Positions 1 through 7,348 of a stretch of 64,000 nucleotides of DNA are shown here, in pieces. The notes beneath the pieces are model-generated. The model was given only the letters and a program-made list of their open reading frames with translations. It was not told where the DNA came from and made no database searches. The DNA is from Lachnospiraceae bacterium (GTDB lineage Bacteria; Bacillota; Clostridia; Lachnospirales; Lachnospiraceae). Location of the stretch: assembly GCA_024693135.1 (NCBI GenBank), contig JAILLN010000023.1, forward strand, positions 1 through 64,000, read 5' to 3'. Position 1 is the first letter of the stretch. The number at the start of each line of letters is the position of its first letter. Both the position numbers and the translations under genes were made by a program.

Positions 1-1
1 C

Positions 2-106
2 GGGAAATTTGATAAAGGGGCTATAAAATCTGATGGAAGCGTTTCTGTAGGTAATGAATGGATATGGACTAAGGGCCTTCCAAATGATTATGATACGCTG
101 AAGTAA
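2..106 (+). CDS. C-terminal fragment of an unidentified protein, cut by the left edge
   Basis: An open frame enters from the left edge and runs 34 codons to a TAA stop. The visible residues are hydrophilic, with an acidic last stretch (NDYDTLK) and two Trp residues (EWIWTK). No family can be recognised from so short a tail. The following sequence is AT-rich and lacks a convincing terminator, although a perfect 8-bp inverted repeat with a 10-base loop lies at 125-150. The reading frame could also be chance, since only its end is visible. Confidence 0.4.
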   Translation, partial: GKFDKGAIKSDGSVSVGNEWIWTKGLPNDYDTLK

Positions 107-493
107 GTCAGATTAGCAGAGAATATATAACTGCATGAAAAAAGTTATATGATATAGCCGTCCAGATTATGAGGGCGGCGTGGTGGAGAACATCAATATT
201 TCATCCTTGTCCATAGATTCAGAGTGCTATACTATGAATTCGGAATATAACCAGATTGGTTAAAAATATGGGAATATTACCAGAAATATAACCAAGAGGT
301 TGGAATGGGTGGTAAATAAGATTTCAGAGAAATGTGTGGGAATATGAAAAAAATGAGTGAAATGGGTGAGAATAGGGTTGATAAAGTTAAATGTTACTAT
401 TGGGGAATGGGCTATAAGTTCGAGGCTTGATGAATTGACATTGTATTCGGGAATAGTATGATGAATTCCCGTCTTTGACCGCTGAGAATCATA
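107..493. other. AT-rich gene-poor stretch
   Basis: No credible gene is seen here. The stretch is clearly more AT-rich than the rest of the window. It contains an 8-bp perfect inverted repeat (125-132 with 143-150) and two degenerate copies of an AATATAACCA-type word near 242 and 284. Reverse-strand open frames across 260-706 overlap the small Cys-rich gene below and have no ribosome site or recognisable composition, so they are not called. Confidence 0.5.
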
Positions 494-537
494 AAAAGTC
501 TCGCAGCACCGATAAGTATCGGGCTTGCGAGACTTTT
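494..537 (-). terminator. Rho-independent terminator of the small Cys-rich gene
   Basis: The arms at 494-505 and 526-537 form a perfect 12-bp stem. The intervening bases form a further CCGAT/ATCGG stem with a four-base loop. Read on the reverse strand, the 3' arm ends in a short run of Ts, about 48 bases past the stop of the 585-788 gene. The forward T-run is similar, so it could also act on forward transcription. Confidence 0.6.
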
Positions 538-584
538 GAATTCGTTTTCTCGGCATAGGACTTGAGGTAAAGGGATAATCATTT

Positions 585-788
585 TTAGCGGTAAAACAGC
601 TGTCCGCAGCCTGGCCTTTCGCATAACCAGCACATGTATCCGTTGGGACCCTCGCCGGCAAACTCGCCTCCTCTTTCTCCGCAAGCGGGGCAACCGCCGT
701 CAACACTGACCGGAAATCTTAATTCTCCCTCTTTTCCTCCTGTCACTTTTTCAAGCTTTTCTATTGAAAGATGATAAATATCCCTCAT
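585..788 (-). CDS. Small zinc-ribbon peptide with double-glycine leader-like N-terminus
   Basis: This 67-residue protein starts MRDIYHLSIEKLEKVTGG. That resembles the double-glycine leaders of bacteriocin-type peptides (a helix with LEKVTGG, then a cut site). The remainder carries CPAC, CWLC and an RPGCGQLF ending, five Cys that could bind zinc or form disulfides. The second of two adjacent ATGs is preferred because the AAAGGAGG site at 795-802 then sits about six bases upstream; the first ATG (791) would be only about three bases away. No transporter, peptidase or modification enzyme is encoded nearby. Small Gly-Gly-leader zinc-ribbon proteins of this style are common in Lachnospiraceae, but their function is not known to me. 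A strong hairpin terminator follows. Confidence 0.65.
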   Translation of the reverse strand: MRDIYHLSIEKLEKVTGGKEGELRFPVSVDGGCPACGERGGEFAGEGPNGYMCWLCERPGCGQLFYR

Positions 789-803
789 CATGCTCCTCCT
801 TTA

Positions 804-1055
804 TCATTCTTTAGCTTTGTGGCGGTTTTTTATTGCTAATAATATATACGTACGAGAATCATTTTGGGGCAGAGAAACATTATATTTTTTACGATCAGTC
901 AAAATATCCCGCAAGTGATCCCTTAAAGACCCTGCCGTGCCCTGCCTCTTTTCTTGCCCGGTCCGGGCATCCGGCTGCTGGTCATGGTTTCCGCAGACGA
1001 AATAAACCGGGGCATTGATTTCCGAAACCAGTGCATTTCCCGGGCGCCGCCACAT
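804..1055 (-). pseudogene. Possible remnant of a metallophosphoesterase
   Basis: The frame begins with a segment containing INAPVYFVCGNHD. It resembles the GNHD metal-binding block of calcineurin-like phosphoesterases and the strand that normally precedes it. The flanking domain is missing: an in-frame stop lies a few codons upstream, and the downstream residues are charged and unrelated. The last 40 residues look like chance translation. This is either a decayed fragment or a coincidental match, and no ribosome site supports expression. It is called only because the GNHD block is specific. Confidence 0.25.
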
Positions 1056-1066
1056 GTTCCGTTCTA

Positions 1067-1095
1067 TTTACCATAAAGATCTTGCGTGATATACT
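1067..1095 (+). promoter_or_regulatory. Sigma-A-type promoter for the sigma factor/PrsW operon
   Basis: A TTTACC -35 hexamer at 1067-1072 is followed by a 17-base spacer and a TATACT -10 at 1090-1095. A TG one base before the -10 gives an extended -10. Transcription would start near 1102, about 68 bases before the sigma factor ATG. No separate ECF-type promoter was recognised, so autoregulation cannot be read from the sequence. Confidence 0.6.
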
Positions 1096-1169
1096 ATAAA
1101 TTCAGATAATTAAAGAGTATGTTGACCGTTTTTTTGGGGAAACCGTGAAGACGGAAAAGAGACAGGCAC

Positions 1170-1736
1170 ATGAAAGATCTTCCTGACGCAGAAGAGGTAT
1201 ACCTGCGGTATATAACCGAATTTGATGACAGAGACCTGGAATCTCTGCTTCTCACTTACAGGGACGGCCTCTATCTCTTTCTTTTAGGCTACGTGCGGAA
1301 CGAGGAGGACGCCGAGGAGCTGATGGTGGATACCTTTGCGAAGCTTGCGGTCGATAAGCCTGCCTTTGAAAAAAGGAAAAACGGGAGCTTCAAGAGCTGG
1401 CTCTATGCCATCGCAAGAAACAACGCGCTGATGCATATCCGCAGGCACAAGATGGAAGCTGTGCCTCTTGAGGAGGGGATGATATCGGATGCGGATACTC
1501 CGGAATCCGCACTCCTTAAGGGGGAAAAGAGCAGGATGCTTTACAAGGCGCTGTCGGCTCTTAAGGCGGAATACCGCAGGGCATTGATGCTTTTCTATAT
1601 CGAGGGGCTTACGCATGAAGAGATCGCACAGGCCATGGGCTTAAAGCCCAGACAGATCTATAACCTCATAGACCGGGGAAAGAAGGCGCTGAAAACCACT
1701 TTGAAAGGTATGGGGATCGATGATGCGGGATATTAA
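1170..1736 (+). CDS. ECF-like sigma-70 family RNA polymerase sigma factor
   Basis: A 188-residue sigma factor with only regions 2 and 4. Region 2 spans about residues 25-100 (YRDGLYLFLLGYVRNEEDAEE, then the SFKSWLYAIARNNAL block that binds core and melts the -10). Region 4 spans about 130-180 (LTHEEIAQAMG helix-turn-helix for -35 binding). Its length and layout are those of extracytoplasmic-function sigma factors. The ATG follows GAAAAGAGA, a modest ribosome site. Its end overlaps the next gene by 17 bases, the first of three overlaps in a four-gene operon that finishes with a PrsW protease. That context suggests release by regulated proteolysis of a membrane anti-sigma factor. Regulon and inducing signal are not visible. 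Confidence 0.85.
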   Translation: MKDLPDAEEVYLRYITEFDDRDLESLLLTYRDGLYLFLLGYVRNEEDAEELMVDTFAKLAVDKPAFEKRKNGSFKSWLYAIARNNALMHIRRHKMEAVPLEEGMISDADTPESALLKGEKSRMLYKALSALKAEYRRALMLFYIEGLTHEEIAQAMGLKPRQIYNLIDRGKKALKTTLKGMGIDDAGY

Positions 1737-2046
1737 GGAACAGATTAGTGAAGTAAACCGGCGAAGAGAGATCTATGCAGAGATAAAAGGTCTTCGCGTC
1801 AGGATCATAAAAGAAGGCATGATCTCCCTGTCCTGTGTCCTGCTTGCGATAATCGTTGCCATCAATATTCCGGTGCTTGACAAGGCAGCACAGCAGACAC
1901 CGATCAGACAGTATGGGAGCATGATCCTTGCCGTTCCGACGGTAGGGTATGTGCTGATCGCGATCCTGTTCTTTATTCTCGGGATCGCCGTGACGCTTCT
2001 GTGCCAGCATTATAAAAGATATAAGGAAAAGGAAGAGGATATATGA
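1720..2046 (+). CDS. Small two-helix membrane protein, candidate anti-sigma factor
   Basis: This 108-residue protein has a charged cytoplasmic-type N-terminus (about residues 1-33, with EVNRRREIYAEIKG). Transmembrane helices follow at about 34-52 and 72-95, with a basic tail KRYKEKEEDI. It starts inside the sigma factor gene and overlaps the next gene by ATGA, so the three are translationally coupled. I do not recognise a family. The position directly after an ECF-like sigma factor, and a basic/acidic N-terminal segment facing the cytoplasm, make it the best candidate for the cognate anti-sigma factor. It lacks a recognisable zinc anti-sigma (HxxxCxxC) motif. The anti-sigma role is inference. 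Confidence 0.7.
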   Translation: MMRDIKEQISEVNRRREIYAEIKGLRVRIIKEGMISLSCVLLAIIVAINIPVLDKAAQQTPIRQYGSMILAVPTVGYVLIAILFFILGIAVTLLCQHYKRYKEKEEDI

Positions 2047-2831
2047 TAACGCAGACGATCCTTATTCTGTCCTTATCCATACAGATCGCGGTAGTGGCTG
2101 TAATGCTGTGGCTGTCGGTGAAGCTGATCGGCGAAAGCAAAAAAAACCTTACGGCCGTGTTTTTGTCCTTCTGCTTTGCCATGTGGCTTTTTACAGACCT
2201 GTATTGGCTCATCTATGACCTGATGCGGCCGGAGTCGAGGATGCCCTTTGCCGCCAATGAGATTGGAGAGGTGGCATTTTGGCTGGTGGTCGCCGCCACG
2301 GTCGATTCGGCCATCCGGCATCAGATTCGCCTGCCCAAGGGCTATCTTGCCGGCGCCTGTCTCTTTGCCGTTTCCAATGCGGTACTGTGGATCATGTGGT
2401 CCGGAGAGATTGTAGAGGATGTCGTCACGGGTGCTGTGTTTGTATGGCTTTTTTACAGCATAGTCCGCTCACTCAGATCCGAGCAGGCATTGAAAAAACC
2501 GGAATGGATCGTGCTTGCTGTATTATGTGCTGCGCTTATCTTATGCCAGTCTCTCACGTTCCTCGTCCCGGAGGATGTGAAGAGCATCCCGGATCTGTGT
2601 GCATATATCCTTTTGATCGCGGGAGCTGTCTTCTTTACGATTCAATTCATCTGCGCATGCAGGGAAAAGCTTGTATATGCTCAGATGTTTCTTTCCTTTG
2701 CCCTTGTCATATGGATCACCACGGCGAAATACATGAGCGGCGGGAACTGGTATAACCTGTTCCTGACCTTGGAGACACCCGGATTTGTGCTGTGGTATAT
2801 CTCGGTGAGGAAGGTGGTGTCGGCGGTATGA
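2043..2831 (+). CDS. Multi-span membrane protein of unknown function in sigma/PrsW operon
   Basis: A 262-residue, strongly hydrophobic protein with about eight predicted membrane helices separated by short charged loops (for example RHQIRLPKG and RSEQALKKPE). No enzymatic motif was found. It overlaps the preceding gene by ATGA and is itself overlapped by the PrsW-like gene, so it is part of the same translationally coupled unit. The layout of many helices with short loops resembles 7TM-type sensor modules, and it may sense the envelope signal or present substrate to the protease. That is inference from position only. Confidence 0.65.
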   Translation: MITQTILILSLSIQIAVVAVMLWLSVKLIGESKKNLTAVFLSFCFAMWLFTDLYWLIYDLMRPESRMPFAANEIGEVAFWLVVAATVDSAIRHQIRLPKGYLAGACLFAVSNAVLWIMWSGEIVEDVVTGAVFVWLFYSIVRSLRSEQALKKPEWIVLAVLCAALILCQSLTFLVPEDVKSIPDLCAYILLIAGAVFFTIQFICACREKLVYAQMFLSFALVIWITTAKYMSGGNWYNLFLTLETPGFVLWYISVRKVVSAV

Positions 2832-3451
2832 TCTTTTCGGAGAATATCCTGATCTGTATGGCGCTGCCTTTGCTGCTGACGGTTTTCCTTGTGCGGGATA
2901 ATGCCCGCCGGCTTGTCATCAATTTTATCATCGGCATGGTGGCATGCCTGCTGGGAGCATATGTCAGCGGCTTTATCGATGTTGCCTCCGGCTATGGAAC
3001 GGAGGATACAGCGATCTTTATCTCACCGGTAGTGGAAGAGACCATGAAATTCCTGCCGCTGCTGTTCTATTTTCTGATGTTTGAGCCGGAGGATGACAGG
3101 CTGTTTACTGCCGCTGTCGGCATAGGAGCAGGATTTGCGTCCTATGAAAATGTCTGCTCCATGATCACATCCGGCACGGAGAGCTTAAGCTTACTGCTCA
3201 TACGCGGGCTTGCGGTAGGCGTGATGCATATCGTAAGCGTGTCTGTCCTTTCCCTCGGGCTTATGATAGCAAGGCATTATAAGGTATCCGGTCTTTCGAG
3301 CATGCTCGGAGCGCTTTCTGTCGGCATGCTCTTTCACGGCGTCTACAATCTTCTGGCATCGGAGCGCGGAATACCCTCCGCCATAGGATTCTGTCTGCCG
3401 CTGATCACGGCGATCCTTATGCTCCTGGCATACAGGAGGCTCCAAACGTAA
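2828..3451 (+). CDS. PrsW-family intramembrane glutamic protease
   Basis: A 207-residue polytopic membrane protein with the PrsW signature: VVEETMKF (EExxK), GFASYEN (FxxxE), MHIVS and FHGVYN (the His-containing helices, with Asn where Asp is usual in HxxxD). In Bacillus, PrsW makes the first cut in the membrane anti-sigma factor RsiW and so releases SigW. The ATG at 2828 is chosen because it overlaps the upstream stop as ATGA and follows GAGGAAGGTGG; a start at 2792 would lie far inside the upstream gene. Together with the ECF-like sigma factor and small membrane protein it makes a self-contained regulated-proteolysis operon. Confidence 0.75.
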   Translation: MIFSENILICMALPLLLTVFLVRDNARRLVINFIIGMVACLLGAYVSGFIDVASGYGTEDTAIFISPVVEETMKFLPLLFYFLMFEPEDDRLFTAAVGIGAGFASYENVCSMITSGTESLSLLLIRGLAVGVMHIVSVSVLSLGLMIARHYKVSGLSSMLGALSVGMLFHGVYNLLASERGIPSAIGFCLPLITAILMLLAYRRLQT

Positions 3452-3539
3452 TGGACAGGACGGGCGTAAGCCGTTATTATTAGGAAGAGGCAAACCGGAT
3501 CAACCCGGAGGATCACTTATTTTTATGGAGGGAAGCAGA

Positions 3540-4679
3540 ATGACAGAAACGAAATTAGGAGAAGGCACCAAGAAACTGGGTTTTGGCTTGATGAGGCTTC
3601 CGAGGATCGAAGGCGGGGGAGATGTCATCGATGTGGAACAGACAAAGAAGATGGTCGATCTGTTTATGGAAGCGGGCTGCACCTACTTTGATACGGCCTG
3701 GATCTATGCGGGAAGCGAGGAGGCCATGCGCCAGGCACTGGTAGAGAGATATCCGCGGGAAAGCTATACCGTCGCCACGAAAAACGCGGCATGGGCAGGC
3801 TGCAAGACCAGGGAGGAAGCGATCGGACAGTTTGAAACCTCCTTAAAGCGATCCGGGGCCGGGTATTTTGATTATTATCTTCTCCATAATCTGGGACAGG
3901 AGAGGACAAAGGTTTTTGATGAGTTTGACCTGTGGGATTTTGCCTTCGAAATGAAGGCGAAGGGCAAGATACGCCACGTCGGCTTTTCATTCCATTCCAC
4001 TGCGGAAGAGCTGGAAGAGATCCTGACAGCCCATCCGGAGGCGGAATTTGTGCAGCTGCAGATCAATTACGCAGACTGGGAAAACAATGACATCCAGTCC
4101 CGCAGGGTTTATGAGGTCGCCAGAGCCCACGGCAAGCCTGTGATCGTCATGGAGCCGGTCAAGGGAGGGCTGCTGGCCGATCCTCCGCAGAGCGTAAAAG
4201 ACCTGCTGAAGGAAGCCGCGCCGGATGCCTCCTATACATCCTGGGCGATCCGCTTTGCGGCAAGCCTTGACGGCGTGATTGCCGTTTTGTCCGGGATGAG
4301 TAATGTGGAACAGATGCGGGATAACCTGTCTTATATGAAGGATTTTAAGCCGCTAAACGAGGCCGAGCAGGCTGTCATCCAAAAGGCCAGGGAAGAGATC
4401 GAAGCCATCCCCATCGTGCCCTGCACCAGCTGCAACTATTGTGCAAAGGTATGTCCGATGGACATCGGCATTTCCGGCACATTTACCTGCTTGAACATCA
4501 TAAAGCTTTACGGCAACGTGGAGCGGGCTCTTAATGAAGAAAAGTTTAACGTGATCAATCCCGGCAGGAAGCGTGCCAATGAATGCATCAAATGCGGTGC
4601 CTGTGAGGCGGCCTGCCCGCAGCATATAAAGATCCGTGATGAGCTGGAGGAAGCGGCCAGACTGATGCATATGAATTGA
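3540..4679 (+). CDS. Aldo/keto reductase with C-terminal 4Fe-4S ferredoxin domain
   Basis: A 379-residue oxidoreductase. The N-terminal three quarters is an aldo/keto reductase barrel with DTAWIYAGSEE (Asp and Tyr of the catalytic set), TKNAAW (Lys) and LLHN (His). The C-terminus carries two ferredoxin-like cysteine clusters, CTSCNYCAKVCP (with a downstream Cys in FTCLN) and CIKCGACEAACP, enough for 4Fe-4S centres. This architecture is frequent in anaerobic Clostridia and probably moves electrons between ferredoxin and an organic carbonyl or NAD(P)H; the substrate is unknown. The ATG at 3540 is chosen because GGAGG lies eight bases before it. The gene stands alone between two unrelated transcription units. 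Confidence 0.88.
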   Translation: MTETKLGEGTKKLGFGLMRLPRIEGGGDVIDVEQTKKMVDLFMEAGCTYFDTAWIYAGSEEAMRQALVERYPRESYTVATKNAAWAGCKTREEAIGQFETSLKRSGAGYFDYYLLHNLGQERTKVFDEFDLWDFAFEMKAKGKIRHVGFSFHSTAEELEEILTAHPEAEFVQLQINYADWENNDIQSRRVYEVARAHGKPVIVMEPVKGGLLADPPQSVKDLLKEAAPDASYTSWAIRFAASLDGVIAVLSGMSNVEQMRDNLSYMKDFKPLNEAEQAVIQKAREEIEAIPIVPCTSCNYCAKVCPMDIGISGTFTCLNIIKLYGNVERALNEEKFNVINPGRKRANECIKCGACEAACPQHIKIRDELEEAARLMHMN

Positions 4680-4762
4680 TCCCCGGGACAAGGGGAAAGA
4701 CAGGCGGCGCGGGGAAGGCTTGATCCGGCATCTGTAGTGATTTTCGGGAAGGGAAGGGGAGC

Positions 4763-7264
4763 ATGATACTGTTGACGAATGGGCAAAGATCGTTTATTGA
4801 AGGCTTTATTGCCCTGAATAAGGACATAAAGAATGTAAAACAGGTTCAAAGCTGTGTAGAGCGGATGTTCGGACAATGGGAAGACCGGTTCAGGGACTAC
4901 CTTGACCTGCTGAAGAAATACCACTATGAGATATGGATCGTTGATTTCTACAGGCTGGTCTCGGAGGATTTCCATGCACGGGTTTTTGAGCTGGACAGGC
5001 TGATCGGCGGAATAGACGAACGCCTTCTGGAATGTTGCAAAAAGGCGGCCACATTTGAGGGGGAGGAAAGGCTTGATCATGAAAAAGAGCTGATCAGGAC
5101 CTGGTGCGGGGAAGAAGGCCTTACCCGCTATGTCATGGAAGCGGAATTTGAGCCGTTTTTCCATGAAGATCAGCGCTTGAAGTGCCTGAAGCTTCAGCAG
5201 AGAATATGGGAGCTTTATGCAAGGAGAAACTGGCACGGAGAGGATGAAGAGGCGGTTTTCGGTTCTCTTCATATCGCATCATTGACCGGCCGGATGAAGG
5301 AAATGCTCAGATCCTTCGCCGTGACCTATTATGATCTGGGGATAGAGGGCTTTTCTCCGAAGGATGGAGAGAATCCGGACGGCAGGGTCTTATATCACTT
5401 TTTGACAGAGAGAGATCCAGATACAAAGGAAGAGAAGGCATTCAATGAACCGAACCTGAAGCGCTTTGAGCAGGTGCTGGAGGAATTCTCGGATATCGGC
5501 GGTAATATGCTGGCTGTGTGGGAAAAGGGATCTTCCGTATTCGGCCATAGGCTCCCGGAGGAAGCCCGGGGAGATTTTTTGTATTGCCTCCTGCTTTTTT
5601 CTTTTCACGGGATGGAGCCGGATGCCTTCAGCTCCTGTCTGATCCGCTATTATCCGCGGCTTCCCTTCGAGCTCAGAAAAAAAGTATATGCGAAGCGGAT
5701 GATCATTAAGACCGCCTTCAAGGTACATGAGATCAGCAGGCATTCTGCGCTGATGAACCTGGTTTGGGACGGCGTCCGCATTTACCCGGAGGAAGAATTA
5801 AAAGCCTTGGAAGCCAGGGCGCTTCGGGGGATAAAGAGCGGAACCGGTCTATTAGACGAGCTGTCAAAAGCCCTGGCAGATGCTTCCCATGGGGAGACGG
5901 ATAAGAGCATATATGACCGGAGGATCTGGGATGAGGTCATAAAGTACAGGGAGATCTTAGTGCTTTTCGGGCCGGAACAAAAGCGGGAAGCCGGCCCCGG
6001 TGAATACCGGGTGGATCAACTGATCACCTTTATCCGGAATATCGCCTACGGGCTGGAGGATGACAAGCTCGGATACTATGGATCCGGCCTGTGGCTTACG
6101 GAGGCAGACCGGGAGATCTTGTCTTCTGAACGCCATGAAATGATTAAGGCGCTCAACGGCATAAATCTTGAGCTGAAAAATGCAAAGCCGTCCATAGAAC
6201 ACCATGCATTGAAGGAGGTGTTTGACCGGCTGAAGGAGGAAAGCCTCCGGTACAGCGAAAAGCTTCTTATCGAGGATGCCGGGAGCATGTTTGCCAAGCT
6301 TTCCGATGAAATGGATCAGCTGAGGAAGCAGTACGAAGAGGAAGTAAACGGACTGGCGGAAGAAAATGAACGGCTGAGGGAGCAGTACGAAGAGGAAATA
6401 GACGGACTGGCGGAAGAAAATGAGCTGCTGAGGGAAGATAGCGAAAACCTGAGGAAGATCATCGAAGAGATGGAACGGAAGGCAGAAGAAGCCGCGGAGG
6501 AGATCAAGAGGAAAGCAAATACCGAACTGCTGAATACATGGAAGGAAATTTCCCTGAACAAATGCAGGGAATATGAGCAGGAGATCTTAAGCAGGCTGAA
6601 CCGGGAGGGCTCGCTGCTGGATGGGACCACATGCCGGCAGGCGATCGAAAAGGAGCTGTTTACTTCGGAATTTGTTTTCCACATGTTAGAACAGTCCGAA
6701 AGGACGATCGGTGCAGGTACGGATTATTCCGTAGCCATACTGCCCCTGACCAAATCCGTGGAGATCGTATTGTCGGAGCTGCTTTATTCCCGGATGAGTG
6801 AAGCAGACCTGGAATCGTATACCAATAATAATGGTAACCAGTACCTGGATACGAGAAAATCACCGACGGTGAAAAAGAATAAGGATGAGATCGAGCTGGG
6901 GCCGTTGGCCTATCTTTTCAAGAACGACGACCCGGGGGTATGGAAGGATCCGGAAAATGGATACAAATACGTGAATTATGCTGTCCTGGCAGAGGAGCTT
7001 TGCGGGCTGAAGCTTACTACGGGCGACGGGCGGGAGACGGAATTTAAGGGTGTACGGCAGGCCTATACGGAGGAGGAGAGAACGAAGGCTGACGAGGAGA
7101 ACCGCAGGACGATCTTCCGGGCGATCATGCATGTGGCAAAAAAATACAGGAATCCCGTGGCGCACAAGGATATGTTCGGAGAAAGCGGATATATAAAGGC
7201 GAAGGAGCTGATCCTGTCGGAGCACCGGCTGCTGTGGGTTCTGCTTGCCATCCTGGCAAAATAG
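4763..7264 (+). CDS. Large coiled-coil protein with C-terminal HEPN-like motif
   Basis: An 833-residue soluble protein I do not recognise. The N-terminal 500 residues are helical and charged, with no enzyme motif. Residues about 510-610 form a coiled coil that contains two copies of an 18-residue unit beginning QYEEE. The C-terminal 200 residues include KSVEIVLSELLYSRM and end with KKYRNPVAHKD, in which R796 and H801 make the RX4H pattern of HEPN domains, many of which are ribonucleases in toxin-antitoxin and antiviral systems. The motif sits in an expected helical context near the end of the protein. No antitoxin or nuclease partner is adjacent. A role in RNA cleavage or phage defence is inference; a structural protein is also possible. 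Confidence 0.6.
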   Translation: MILLTNGQRSFIEGFIALNKDIKNVKQVQSCVERMFGQWEDRFRDYLDLLKKYHYEIWIVDFYRLVSEDFHARVFELDRLIGGIDERLLECCKKAATFEGEERLDHEKELIRTWCGEEGLTRYVMEAEFEPFFHEDQRLKCLKLQQRIWELYARRNWHGEDEEAVFGSLHIASLTGRMKEMLRSFAVTYYDLGIEGFSPKDGENPDGRVLYHFLTERDPDTKEEKAFNEPNLKRFEQVLEEFSDIGGNMLAVWEKGSSVFGHRLPEEARGDFLYCLLLFSFHGMEPDAFSSCLIRYYPRLPFELRKKVYAKRMIIKTAFKVHEISRHSALMNLVWDGVRIYPEEELKALEARALRGIKSGTGLLDELSKALADASHGETDKSIYDRRIWDEVIKYREILVLFGPEQKREAGPGEYRVDQLITFIRNIAYGLEDDKLGYYGSGLWLTEADREILSSERHEMIKALNGINLELKNAKPSIEHHALKEVFDRLKEESLRYSEKLLIEDAGSMFAKLSDEMDQLRKQYEEEVNGLAEENERLREQYEEEIDGLAEENELLREDSENLRKIIEEMERKAEEAAEEIKRKANTELLNTWKEISLNKCREYEQEILSRLNREGSLLDGTTCRQAIEKELFTSEFVFHMLEQSERTIGAGTDYSVAILPLTKSVEIVLSELLYSRMSEADLESYTNNNGNQYLDTRKSPTVKKNKDEIELGPLAYLFKNDDPGVWKDPENGYKYVNYAVLAEELCGLKLTTGDGRETEFKGVRQAYTEEERTKADEENRRTIFRAIMHVAKKYRNPVAHKDMFGESGYIKAKELILSEHRLLWVLLAILAK
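6328..6435 (+). repeat. Two tandem 54-bp units inside the coiled-coil gene
   Basis: Two near-identical 54-bp units (6328-6381 and 6382-6435) encode consecutive 18-residue coiled-coil segments of the QYEEE-x-LAEENE-x-LRE type. The few differences are in wobble positions or conservative codons, indicating recent in-frame duplication that lengthens the coil. Confidence 0.85.
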
Positions 7265-7273
7265 TCTTCTTTG

Positions 7274-7301
7274 TTGTATAATCTGGAGATTCACGTATAA
7301 T
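7274..7301 (+). promoter_or_regulatory. Promoter of the secreted Ig-like protein
   Basis: A TTGTAT -35 at 7274-7279, a 16-base spacer and a perfect TATAAT -10 at 7296-7301 place transcription start near 7308, about 40 bases before the ATG. A second TATAAT at 7277-7282 has no partner -35. Confidence 0.55.
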
Positions 7302-7348
7302 GAATACAGCACATATTATATGTGGCATGGAAAAAAGGAGGTGGATGA

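Noticed and set aside
260-706. Reverse-strand open frame of 148 codons
   Set aside because: It overlaps the better supported Cys-rich gene and the terminator, has no ribosome site, and its residues are low-complexity Phe/Thr/Ile typical of translated AT-rich DNA.
2792-2827. Upstream ATG for the PrsW-like protein
   Set aside because: It would add 12 Gly/Glu-rich residues inside the preceding gene; the ATGA overlap at 2828 and the ribosome site fit the shorter form.
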